IMG/VR virus record: IMGVR_UViG_3300008108_004511
Coordinates: 1-20,562 of that record
Reading direction: 5' to 3' (one strand)
DNA from: a virus
DNA length: 20,562 nt
Shown here: positions 6,351 to 13,292 of the stretch, piece after piece
Numbering within the stretch: position 1 is the stretch's first letter
Layout of the letters: every line of letters begins with the position of its first letter
The notes under the pieces: model-generated
What the model was told of the DNA's origin: nothing
The model's input: the letters and a program-made list of their open reading frames with translations, nothing else
Database searches by the model: none
Program-made: the position numbers and the translations under genes

Positions 6351-8388
6351 ATCGATTCTTCTGAGCCCATGGCTGGCGATCTTTACGTTCGCTCTTCTTA
6401 TGACAGTAAAGATCTCGGATCCATATCTCGTCGAAGCCACTCGCCTCAAGTTTTACGACTACCTTATGATTTCTGAACCAAAGAAGTCAGAACAGATCGT
6501 TTTGATAAATATTGGCGAGAAAGCGATTGAGAAATATGGCCAATATCCGTTCCCGCGTAAAGTCTACGCTGACATTCATTCTGAGGTCTATGGCCGAGGG
6601 GCTGCTCTTGTTGGTAGCACTATACTTTACCCTGAGCGTGATCGGTTGGGGACTGATCGAGATCTTGCGGATTCGCTAAAGCAATATCCTGTCGTTCTTA
6701 GCCAGACGGTAAGCGACTCTTGTTCACGGGCAAGCGCGACAATTCGGAAGACAGGCGTTGCCGTAATCGGCGATGGAGAAGCAACTGAATTTCTTCCTCA
6801 ATACCCATGCGTTCTAAGTAATGTCTCAGTTCTTCAAGAAGCCGCAGCCGGTGTTGGGATAACGTCAACCCTACCCGAGACTGATGGGGTTGTAAGGCGA
6901 GTTCCTCTTCTATCTGAGTCATCAGGCGAATACTATCCCGCATTTGCTCTAGAGATGCTGCGTGTAGCTGCAGGAGACTCTTCGTATCAAGCCAAGATAA
7001 ATCAGACTGGGGTTGAAGCATTACGAATTCCTTCTTTTGAAACAATTAAAACAGACGAGTATGGAAGAACCTTCATCAATCCGAACTACCAATTTCAATC
7101 ATACGAAATTGGTGCGGGTCCTTTGCCCGATCTGGCAGGTAAAATCGCGATTGTTGGAGTGACTGCAGCTGGGCTAAGTAACCCTGTAGCGACTCCTTCA
7201 GGTGCCCAACATCCCCATCAACTCCAAGCGAGTATTCTTGAGACTCTGATAAATGGGGACTCTGTGTCGATTCCGAATTGGATTCCGCTTGTAGATCTTG
7301 GCGGGTTTCTTCTTCTTTTCCTGGCATTGGTAGTTATCTCTCGATTTAAGTTCTCGTATGTATATATCGCAGCATTGATTGCTGCCTATGTGTATTTACC
7401 GGTGTACTTATTCGGCACTTATGGTATAATGATGGATATCAGCTTCAACGTATTAGGCGCGCTGCTGATCTACATTCATATCTATACAGTGAAATTTATC
7501 TCAGAGTATTTACAGAAGCAACAGATTAAGAAACAGTTCGGCACATATCTGAGCCCAGATCTGGTAGCAAGACTACAAAGACAACCAGAACTCTTGAAGC
7601 TTGGCGGAGAATCACGTGATCTTTCGATCATGTTTACAGACGTTCGCGGATTTACTACAATCTCTGAACACTACGGAGATGATGTCCAAGGCTTGACTTC
7701 TATTATGAATCGTTACATGACAGTCATGACACGGGCGATTCTCGAAAACAACGGCACACTTGATAAGTATATTGGTGATGCGCAAATGGCATTCTGGAAT
7801 GCTCCGCTCGATAACAATAAGCATGCATTAGATGCTGTTCGAACTGCCTTTCAAATGTTAAAAGATTTGGAGATTTTCAATGAAGAGATTAAAGGAGAAG
7901 GCATTCCAGCTTTCGGTATGGGTCTTGGTATTAACACTGCCACTGTGGTTGTGGGTAATATGGGCTCTGATCAGCGTTTCGATTATACTTGTCTGGGCGA
8001 CGGCGTTAATTTGGCTGCTCGTCTGGAAGGTCAAACCAAGCCTTATGGAGTTAAACTCATCGTCGGGCCACAAACGGCCGAATTGGTGGGGTCTGTATAC
8101 CAAATAGTCGAACTCGATCTGATTGCTGTCAAAGGTAAGACAGAACCAGCAAGAATCTACACCGTTCTCGATGTTTCTGACGGCGCTGGAGAATTACTAC
8201 ATAAGAAGTTCCTCGATCTCTATCGTCAAGGCAAATGGGATGAAGCTCTGAATCTTATAAAAGATCTCAAGCGATGCTGGAACGAAGAGCTCAATGCATA
8301 CTATGCTATGATGGAACAAAGAATATATGATTTGAAGACTGATGAACCACTCAAGTGGGACGGAGTTTATAGAGCTACCAGTAAGTGA
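6325..8388 (+). CDS. CHASE2-domain transmembrane class III adenylate cyclase
   Basis: This 687-aa protein has one N-terminal membrane helix (about 11-28), a periplasmic CHASE2 sensor (about 30-310), three further helices (about 321-339, 343-361, 366-388), a linker (KQQIKKQFGTYLSPDLVARL) and a class III cyclase domain (about 430-615). Catalytic residues are complete: metal-binding D439 (IMFTDVRGFT) and D485 (KYIGDAQMAFW), the adenine-selecting pair K481 and T555, and transition-state N562 and R566 (GDGVNLAARLE). Lys/Thr at those positions favours ATP, so cAMP is the expected product. A 70-aa helical tail follows. The GTG start at 6325 has AGGA at 6314-6317 and overlaps the adhesin gene. Gly GGG and Pro CCC codons are unusually frequent in the CHASE2 part. 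CHASE2 ligands are unknown; the adjacent secreted FecR and curlin-like proteins are candidate partners. Confidence 0.92.
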   Translation: MGTATQKIKSILLSPWLAIFTFALLMTVKISDPYLVEATRLKFYDYLMISEPKKSEQIVLINIGEKAIEKYGQYPFPRKVYADIHSEVYGRGAALVGSTILYPERDRLGTDRDLADSLKQYPVVLSQTVSDSCSRASATIRKTGVAVIGDGEATEFLPQYPCVLSNVSVLQEAAAGVGITSTLPETDGVVRRVPLLSESSGEYYPAFALEMLRVAAGDSSYQAKINQTGVEALRIPSFETIKTDEYGRTFINPNYQFQSYEIGAGPLPDLAGKIAIVGVTAAGLSNPVATPSGAQHPHQLQASILETLINGDSVSIPNWIPLVDLGGFLLLFLALVVISRFKFSYVYIAALIAAYVYLPVYLFGTYGIMMDISFNVLGALLIYIHIYTVKFISEYLQKQQIKKQFGTYLSPDLVARLQRQPELLKLGGESRDLSIMFTDVRGFTTISEHYGDDVQGLTSIMNRYMTVMTRAILENNGTLDKYIGDAQMAFWNAPLDNNKHALDAVRTAFQMLKDLEIFNEEIKGEGIPAFGMGLGINTATVVVGNMGSDQRFDYTCLGDGVNLAARLEGQTKPYGVKLIVGPQTAELVGSVYQIVELDLIAVKGKTEPARIYTVLDVSDGAGELLHKKFLDLYRQGKWDEALNLIKDLKRCWNEELNAYYAMMEQRIYDLKTDEPLKWDGVYRATSK

Positions 8389-8394
8389 GGTAAT

Positions 8395-9009
8395 ATGATT
8401 GACGACAGTATGTTTGCATCTTACAGAGATGAGTTTGAAAAGAATGGATTCGTAAAGATCAAAGGAGTTTTGTCTCCTGATATGATCGAGATGTATAAGG
8501 CTTTTATCGACATCACACACACAAAAGGAATGAGAAAGCCAGAATTTGGACCATATATTGATGGGCATATCGAAGAAGTCGATCGTAACTTCTTCGATGA
8601 TAGTATTCTTCTCTATTGCAAGCATATCATAGAAAAGATTTGGGGTATTGAGGACATGGTGCCATCATACTCTTATTCACGAGAATATTATCGCGGATCT
8701 GAACTCAAGATCCATCGCGATCGAGAAGCTTGTCAATACTCGATGACTTTGACTATGTCTAAACGAGGTGAAGGCAATACGTTCTTATGGTTCAGTGAGA
8801 ACGAAGACAAAAGCGATGCCATTCCTATCGACCTCGATGAAGGAGATGCCATTATCTTTAATGGCGGTCATGAGTATGGAGGAAAGTGGCATTGGCGAGA
8901 TCCACTCGAGATTGACTCATTGGTTCAGCTGTTCATTCACTATGTCCATCCTGATACGCCAGAACTTGCAGACAGAGATTTTCCGAGACCAAATTATCGT
9001 TCACGTTGA
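8395..9009 (+). CDS. Fe(II)/2-oxoglutarate oxygenase-like protein
   Basis: This 204-aa protein has a probable double-stranded beta-helix fold. ELKIHRDREACQYSMTLTMS supplies the HxD iron ligands (H-R-D), and GDAIIFNGGHEYGGKWHWRDP followed by LVQLFIHYV supplies the distal His and the closing strands. The N-terminus (YRDEFEKNGFVKIKGVLSP) is typical of phytanoyl-CoA or prolyl-hydroxylase-like family members. Such genes are common in marine T4-like phages, usually with unknown substrates. GAGG at 8387-8390 overlaps the cyclase stop and precedes ATG 8395 closely, so this gene may be read from the same transcript as the curli-like operon. Confidence 0.72.
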   Translation: MIDDSMFASYRDEFEKNGFVKIKGVLSPDMIEMYKAFIDITHTKGMRKPEFGPYIDGHIEEVDRNFFDDSILLYCKHIIEKIWGIEDMVPSYSYSREYYRGSELKIHRDREACQYSMTLTMSKRGEGNTFLWFSENEDKSDAIPIDLDEGDAIIFNGGHEYGGKWHWRDPLEIDSLVQLFIHYVHPDTPELADRDFPRPNYRSR

Positions 9010-9056
9010 TTTTTAGCATGTACATTTTATCAAAAGTTTGGTAAGGTGGACCTATA

Positions 9057-9533
9057 ATGATGAAGGACGAAAACATGAACATCACGATCACAGGTATGAT
9101 TGGCAAGCGTAAAGAAAAGGCCCTCCTCAAGGAAGCCGCAGAGTTCTTCGCCAACCAACTGATGGATCCTCGGATGGCCCGCAACATCACCCTCGACATC
9201 GAAGTTTACAACAACCTTGACGTCGAAGGCGAATGCGTAGATGAAGATGGTTTTAAGAATCCTCGGTGGTTCACCATCGGCCTCAAGAGCCAAGACATTG
9301 GTGCCATGATCAAGACTCTTGGCCACGAAATGGTCCATGTCAAACAACACGCCAAAAACGAACTTCAGACCGGTCATGCGGTTGCTGCTCGTGGCGGTCT
9401 CAAAATCTACAGCAAGTGGATGGGTGAAATCTGGAAACCAAAGAGCAAAGAAGATGCATACTTCGATGCTCCTTGGGAGATAGAAGCATATGGCCGTGAA
9501 GTTGGCCTGTATGCAAAGTGGATGAATCGTTAA
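9057..9533 (+). CDS. Putative zinc metallopeptidase (HExxH)
   Basis: This 158-aa soluble protein has a zincin motif LGHEMVHVKQ (HExxH) in the middle and a downstream PWEIEAYGRE segment that could give the third zinc ligand, as in gluzincin- or SprT-like small peptidases. No signal peptide or membrane helix is seen. The substrate is unknown; phage versions might process virion or host proteins. ATG 9057 follows AAGGTGG at 9043-9049; ATG 9060 or 9075 are possible later starts. The 47-base gap before it holds no evident gene. Confidence 0.65.
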   Translation: MMKDENMNITITGMIGKRKEKALLKEAAEFFANQLMDPRMARNITLDIEVYNNLDVEGECVDEDGFKNPRWFTIGLKSQDIGAMIKTLGHEMVHVKQHAKNELQTGHAVAARGGLKIYSKWMGEIWKPKSKEDAYFDAPWEIEAYGREVGLYAKWMNR

Positions 9534-9549
9534 TTAAAAGGAATTTGTT

Positions 9550-9786
9550 ATGAAAATTGTTAAAGAGATTTTTGAAGCCGTATTCAGCTTCGCCGGTTTT
9601 ATGACTGTTGCAATTGTTTTGTTGATGCTTATTTTGACAGCAGCTATCAAAAACGAAAATGCTGAGAAAGCTCTGGCTGAAGCAACCACGAAGGCTTGCT
9701 ATGATGGCGGTCTGATTAAGGTCGATACCGATGCAGGTTTATACTGCGTTGCTCCTGCTAACCTCGTAAAAGTAAAGGTAAACTAA
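9550..9786 (+). CDS. Small single-pass membrane protein
   Basis: This 78-aa protein has a hydrophobic helix at about residues 15-33 (FAGFMTVAIVLLMLILTAA) followed by a polar domain with two cysteines (ACYDGG and LYCVAP), which could form a disulfide if the C-terminus faces the periplasm. A strong AAAAGGA ribosome site sits 7 bases upstream. The family is not recognised. It opens a run of small genes with short spacing. Confidence 0.65.
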   Translation: MKIVKEIFEAVFSFAGFMTVAIVLLMLILTAAIKNENAEKALAEATTKACYDGGLIKVDTDAGLYCVAPANLVKVKVN

Positions 9787-9787
9787 T

Positions 9788-10000
9788 ATGAGTTTTTGGT
9801 TGATCGTATATCTGTTCACCGCCGATGGTGAGTACTTTGCAAAAGATGTCTATGAGACTAGCAGTGCGGAGCAGTGTGTAGAGTTTGCTGGACAGGTGAC
9901 AAAGACTATCGTCAATACCAGTCTGCAGGCACAGTTTCATTGTGTAAGTGACGACCATTATATGGGTCGTAAGCAGGATGACGGCATCGAGTATGACTAA
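9788..10000 (+). CDS. Small hypothetical protein, 70 aa
   Basis: The product starts MSFWLIVYLFTADGEYFAK. The hydrophobic start is more like a beta-strand of a small globular domain than a membrane helix, and two cysteines follow (EQCVEF and FHCVSD). It begins one base after the previous stop with an AAAGGT-like ribosome site about 9 bases upstream. I do not recognise the family. Confidence 0.55.
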   Translation: MSFWLIVYLFTADGEYFAKDVYETSSAEQCVEFAGQVTKTIVNTSLQAQFHCVSDDHYMGRKQDDGIEYD

Positions 10001-10112
10001 TCATCCTCGTCAACGCGAGATGTGGGACGGCCTGACTCGATCAGGCTGTCTCTATATGGTGCTTTTGCTTGTTATAGGAATGGTGATAGGAGTTTTGGTA
10101 AATGGAATCTGA
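9993..10112 (+). CDS. Very small single-pass membrane protein, 39 aa
   Basis: An open frame from ATG 9993 to TGA 10110-10112 encodes a short basic N-terminus and one strong membrane helix (CLYMVLLLVIGMVIGVLV). It overlaps the end of the preceding gene by 8 bases and the start of the cytidylyltransferase by 11, the same overlap style as its neighbours. A later ATG at 10020 is an alternative start. The ribosome site is weak, so the call rests on the clean membrane helix and on filling the gap between two real genes. Confidence 0.45.
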   Translation: MTNHPRQREMWDGLTRSGCLYMVLLLVIGMVIGVLVNGI

Positions 10113-10524
10113 AGAACGCGTAGGTATCGTAGCAAGTTGTTTTGATCTGTTTCATGCAGGTCATGTCCTTATGCTAATGGAAGCAAAGAAGGAATGCGAT
10201 CGATTGATTGTGGCTCTTCAGTCAGATCCTACAATCGATCGCCCCGAGAAAAATAAACCGATTCAAGGTATGTACGAGCGATACTTGCAGGTAGATTCGT
10301 GTGAATATGTCGATCACGTAATTCCATATGACACAGAAGCGGATCTTTATAATCTACTTGCAAGTTTCGACTGGAGTGTTCGATTCCTCGGGTCAGATTA
10401 CATTGATCGAACCGATTTCACAGGAGCTGACTTAGGCATTCCAATCCACTATTGCTGTCGCAAGCACGATTATAGTTCATCGAGCCTGCGCGAACGTATC
10501 GTTAAATCGGAGAAAAAGAAGTGA
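10102..10524 (+). CDS. Cytidylyltransferase-like nucleotidyltransferase
   Basis: This 140-aa enzyme has the glycerol-3-phosphate cytidylyltransferase fold. The HxGH motif is at residues 18-21 (FDLFHAGH), MYERYLQVDS is the conserved E-R helix, and the C-terminal YSSSSLRERI corresponds to the ISTTxIxxRI signature. Members transfer CMP (or AMP) from the nucleotide to a phosphorylated small molecule such as glycerol-3-phosphate, giving precursors for teichoic acid, capsule or lipid head groups. The phage substrate is unknown and no matching transferase is visible here. AGGAG at 10088-10092 lies 9 bases before the ATG. The stop overlaps the GTG start of the dCMP deaminase (GTGA), so the two are co-translated. 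Confidence 0.82.
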   Translation: MESEERVGIVASCFDLFHAGHVLMLMEAKKECDRLIVALQSDPTIDRPEKNKPIQGMYERYLQVDSCEYVDHVIPYDTEADLYNLLASFDWSVRFLGSDYIDRTDFTGADLGIPIHYCCRKHDYSSSSLRERIVKSEKKK

Positions 10525-10964
10525 GTAAGTGGGCTGACCGATTCATGAGTCTTGCCGAGCATGTAGCTACATGGTCGAAAGATCCTTCTACTCAGGTAGG
10601 CTGTGTGATCGTCGATAAGCAGAATCGTGTGGTATCACTGGGCTTTAACGGATTTCCTCGTGGTATCAAGGATCTCACTGATCGTTATAACGACAAAGAA
10701 ACAAAATACCTCTTCGTAGCACACGCGGAGCGTAACGCACTTGATAATGCACCGCTCTCTGTCGAAGGTTGCACACTCTTCAGTCCGCTGTTGCCGTGTA
10801 ATGAGTGTGCCAAGTCGATCATTCAGAAAGGTATCGCGAAGGTGGTATCATATGAACCTACAGAAGATCGACCGCATTTGCGTTGGGACATCACAAAACA
10901 GATGTTTCTTGAGGCTGGTGTCCAGCTTTATCTTATAAATAAAACCGTCACGCCTACTGGGTGA
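10521..10964 (+). CDS. dCMP deaminase
   Basis: This 147-aa zinc deaminase converts dCMP to dUMP for thymidylate synthesis. The catalytic and zinc motifs are HAERNAL (H68, E70) and PCNEC (C93, C96). WSKDPSTQVGCVIVD and GFNGFPRG are typical of the family. It is shorter than T4 gp-cd (193 aa), lacking the insert found there. The start is GTG at 10521, overlapping the previous stop, with GGAG 8 bases upstream. A late promoter for hsp20 lies inside its 3' end. Confidence 0.92.
   Translation: MSKWADRFMSLAEHVATWSKDPSTQVGCVIVDKQNRVVSLGFNGFPRGIKDLTDRYNDKETKYLFVAHAERNALDNAPLSVEGCTLFSPLLPCNECAKSIIQKGIAKVVSYEPTEDRPHLRWDITKQMFLEAGVQLYLINKTVTPTG
10934..10941 (+). promoter_or_regulatory. T4-type late promoter TATAAATA, upstream of hsp20
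   Basis: This exact late octamer lies within the last codons of the dCMP deaminase gene. Transcription would start near 10947 and give a leader of about 50 bases carrying the TAGGAG ribosome site of hsp20. Confidence 0.65.
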
Positions 10965-10997
10965 CACAACATAACCTCGCTTAATAGGAGAAAATAT

Positions 10998-11480
10998 ATG
11001 AAGTTTGATACAACAATGATCCCACAGATGGATCGCTATTTTGTTGGCGCGGATCGCGTCATGAAAAAGTTGGCAGATATTGCCGATCAATCGGCACAAA
11101 TGATGCCGATTAAATATCCCCCATACAATATCAAGAAAGTCGATGAAAATCGCTATGTAATCGAACTAGCCGTTGCTGGTTTCGGTAAGTCAGAGATTGA
11201 TATTGAATTGCAAGAAGGCAAGTTGTCTATCCATGGAAAGTGCGACTCGCCTGAATCTACTGAATATCTTTATAAGGGAATTGCCGAGCGAGGATTCAAA
11301 CGCGAATTCACTCTCGCTGATAACGTTGAAGTAAAGAGTTCTTCTCTCGTTAATGGCATGCTGAAGATTTGGTTGGAAGCATTTATTCCAGAAGAAAAAA
11401 AGCCGAAGAAGGTAGAAATTAACGACGAAGAATATCCGTCGCAAGCTGCCGAATTCTTGGCAGAAGGTAAAACCAAGTAA
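10998..11480 (+). CDS. Hsp20/alpha-crystallin small heat-shock protein
   Basis: This 160-aa ATP-independent holdase chaperone has an alpha-crystallin domain at about residues 35-130 (YNIKKVDENRYVIELAVAGF, LSIHGKC, ERGFKREFTLADNV) and the closing G-M-L-K-I-W-L strand followed by the EKKPKK tail. Hsp20 genes recur in T4-like phages of marine bacteria, where a role in protein folding or virion assembly is suspected. TAGGAG lies 7 bases before the ATG, and an exact late promoter upstream points to late expression. A strong hairpin begins 4 bases after the stop. Confidence 0.92.
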   Translation: MKFDTTMIPQMDRYFVGADRVMKKLADIADQSAQMMPIKYPPYNIKKVDENRYVIELAVAGFGKSEIDIELQEGKLSIHGKCDSPESTEYLYKGIAERGFKREFTLADNVEVKSSSLVNGMLKIWLEAFIPEEKKPKKVEINDEEYPSQAAEFLAEGKTK

Positions 11481-11483
11481 AAA

Positions 11484-11512
11484 GAAGGGGACCTTTCGGT
11501 CCCCTTCAATTT
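11484..11512 (-). terminator. Intrinsic terminator, oriented for minus-strand transcripts
   Basis: The 10-bp stem 11484-11493/11498-11507 (GAAGGGGACC with GGTCCCCTTC) has a four-base loop. Read on the minus strand it has a GAAA tetraloop and is followed by TTTTT (complement of 11479-11483). On the plus strand the following bases are AATTTATG, a poor U-tract. It should therefore stop leftward transcripts from the endolysin gene well, and rightward hsp20 transcripts less well. Confidence 0.8.
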
Positions 11513-11526
11513 ATGGGATGATAATT

Positions 11527-12039
11527 ATGGTAAAAATAGTAGATAATTTTTTATCAGAAGAACTTTACCAAAACTGTTATGACTCTGCGGCAAAGATTTA
11601 TGGAGCTGGAGATAATGTGTTTTTTACTAATGCAAATTGGCCGTATGAAATTGTAAAAGATAGCTATCCAGTTTTATGTCATAACATCTATAGAGATAGT
11701 TCTTTATTTGAAAATATCTACAATAGTACAATGAACTATGGATATCGACCGGTAGAAGGAGGATCTATCTTATTCTACTTTTGGACCGCACATAGCTATA
11801 TTCCCTGGCATACTGACACAGATAGACAACAGGCAGCTATCACTGTATATTTAAATCCTGAATGGGACCGCGATTATGGCGGATACTTTATGTACGAGGA
11901 TCGTGCAGAGATCAAAGCCATCTTACCTAAAAGAAATCGTGCAGTGATCAACGACCTAGGTCACGAACACTGCACGACTCCTGTGCATCCTAACGGTAAA
12001 CTGAGAGTTACTCTTCAGATATTCTGTAACAAGATTTAG
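11527..12039 (+). CDS. Fe(II)/2-oxoglutarate oxygenase (prolyl hydroxylase-like)
   Basis: This 170-aa protein has iron ligands H-T-D (YIPWHTDTDRQ), a central AAITVYLNPEWDRDYGGYF segment, and a distal His in INDLGHEHCTTPVHP followed by KLRVTLQIF, whose Arg would hold 2-oxoglutarate. This is the prolyl-4-hydroxylase-like layout common in T4-like phages; the substrate is unknown. I chose ATG 11527 because GGGA lies 8 bases upstream; ATG 11518 would add three residues. Leu is often TTA here, unlike the neighbouring genes, which suggests separate acquisition. Its stop overlaps the stop of the convergent endolysin gene, and the endolysin transcript probably runs antisense through the whole gene. 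Confidence 0.82.
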   Translation: MVKIVDNFLSEELYQNCYDSAAKIYGAGDNVFFTNANWPYEIVKDSYPVLCHNIYRDSSLFENIYNSTMNYGYRPVEGGSILFYFWTAHSYIPWHTDTDRQQAAITVYLNPEWDRDYGGYFMYEDRAEIKAILPKRNRAVINDLGHEHCTTPVHPNGKLRVTLQIFCNKI

Positions 12040-13217
12040 CCCCAGTTGGCATACTGCTTCGTCTTCTTCAGACGATCGTCAAGACCGTGTGTACCGCCAT
12101 TCACTCGCTTCGAGATTTGAGTGATCACAGCATCGGTTACACCCTTATCTGCAATTGCAAGCAATCCATTCTTACGGAAGAACCATAATGCAGACTCAAA
12201 AGCCAACTCGCCAACCACAAGATCAGGATTCTTCAAGACGTCAGGACGTTTTACGTCAGCGGCAAAAGCTGTATAGTTGTCTTTCCCGGTCAGTTGGATC
12301 GGGCCTCGACCACGCCACTTCCAACCATCTCCAGAGGCTTCTGAACCGTTCCCCATCCGATTAGCGTAAACCTTATTAGCGATCTTTTCTGGCTTACGTG
12401 CATAACCTGCAGTCGAAGCGATCGTAGGAAAATACTTCTTGAAGATGCCGTTAAGTCCCTTATCTGAGTAGTTCAGGTTTTCAGAGAATACCTTAAAGCC
12501 ACCTGACTCGTGAGCACACTGACCAAAGAAGTGCGCAGCTTGGTTGTTAGTCAGTTTGAAATAATCTCTGGCTGCCTTATAAGTGCCAGGTCCCCATTTA
12601 CCGTCGGCAGTAATGCCACATTTGGTTTGGAGTGCAGCTAATGGACCAAGTCCTGCAGCTACTGGTTTTGCTTGTGTGACAGAGTCAGTGATCTGTGAGT
12701 TGATTGCCTTGATGGTAGGTGCACCAGCTGCCTTTGTTGTCGACGGATCAAAGTCAGCAACAGTAGTATACACTGTACCACCTGCCTTCGACTTCGTGGC
12801 GATCATGCGCATCTTACGATTGCCTCCACCCTTCTTAATCGAAGCGTGAACCCAACCAGAATTCTTATCGCCCTTTGTGTAGAACTCGAGAATCACTTGG
12901 TCGAATTCAAGGTTGTCACCGATCCAGTCAGCAACTACTTTGTTGTCAATACCAGGAATTTCGAAGTCGATTGCTTGGCCGTTGACGTGTTGTGATGTCT
13001 TCGATCCGCCAACTGCCTTGTTCACCAGCGGTGCACGATAAGACGAGTTGATCTGAACAGGTTTGCCAAAGTGATTACGTACTGGTTCGAGAATCTTCTC
13101 GCAGCAGTAACGCATGTTCTCGATATGTTCTGGAGTTGGGGTATTGCTGAGTCCAAGTCTTTTTGCAGTAGGAGAAACAATCATCTCTGCCAAAGAAAAA
13201 TGTTCAGTTAGTTTCAT
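12036..13217 (-). CDS. Two-domain endolysin: M15 peptidase plus GH19 glycosidase
   Basis: This 393-aa protein has an N-terminal M15/VanY-like peptidase (about 1-130) with zinc motif SQHVNGQAIDF (H77, D84) and GWVH (H124), expected to cut peptidoglycan cross-bridges. A linker (about 150-190) leads to a GH19 chitinase/lysozyme domain (about 192-393) with the catalytic Glu in FGQCAHESGGF (E237), a second candidate Glu at E293, and the substrate-cleft signature RGRGPIQLTGKDNY (about 302-315). It would cut both the peptide and the glycan part of the cell wall. No signal peptide or membrane anchor is present, so a holin is needed. It is the only minus-strand gene in the window. The ATG at 13217 follows AAAGGCG on the minus strand. 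It diverges from the polymerase gene across 75 bases. Confidence 0.87.
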   Translation of the reverse strand: MKLTEHFSLAEMIVSPTAKRLGLSNTPTPEHIENMRYCCEKILEPVRNHFGKPVQINSSYRAPLVNKAVGGSKTSQHVNGQAIDFEIPGIDNKVVADWIGDNLEFDQVILEFYTKGDKNSGWVHASIKKGGGNRKMRMIATKSKAGGTVYTTVADFDPSTTKAAGAPTIKAINSQITDSVTQAKPVAAGLGPLAALQTKCGITADGKWGPGTYKAARDYFKLTNNQAAHFFGQCAHESGGFKVFSENLNYSDKGLNGIFKKYFPTIASTAGYARKPEKIANKVYANRMGNGSEASGDGWKWRGRGPIQLTGKDNYTAFAADVKRPDVLKNPDLVVGELAFESALWFFRKNGLLAIADKGVTDAVITQISKRVNGGTHGLDDRLKKTKQYANWG

Positions 13218-13292
13218 TTTTATCGCCTTTACTATGTACTTTATTTGGGGTTTAGAGTATAACTAATAATGCGGCCAGATACTGGAGATCCA

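Noticed and set aside
9053-9058. TATAAT just before the metallopeptidase gene as a host-type -10 box.
   Set aside because: No acceptable -35 box at 16-18 bases, and the hexamer overlaps the start codon itself, so transcripts would begin inside the gene.
12583-12849. Plus-strand frame antisense to the endolysin gene.
   Set aside because: It covers the linker and domain edges of a clearly real two-domain enzyme and has no start signals.
13235-13263. Possible promoter TGTACT-17-TATAAC before the polymerase gene.
   Set aside because: The -35 box is poor (few matches to TTGACA). The divergent gap must hold promoters for both flanking genes, but none can be supported by sequence alone.
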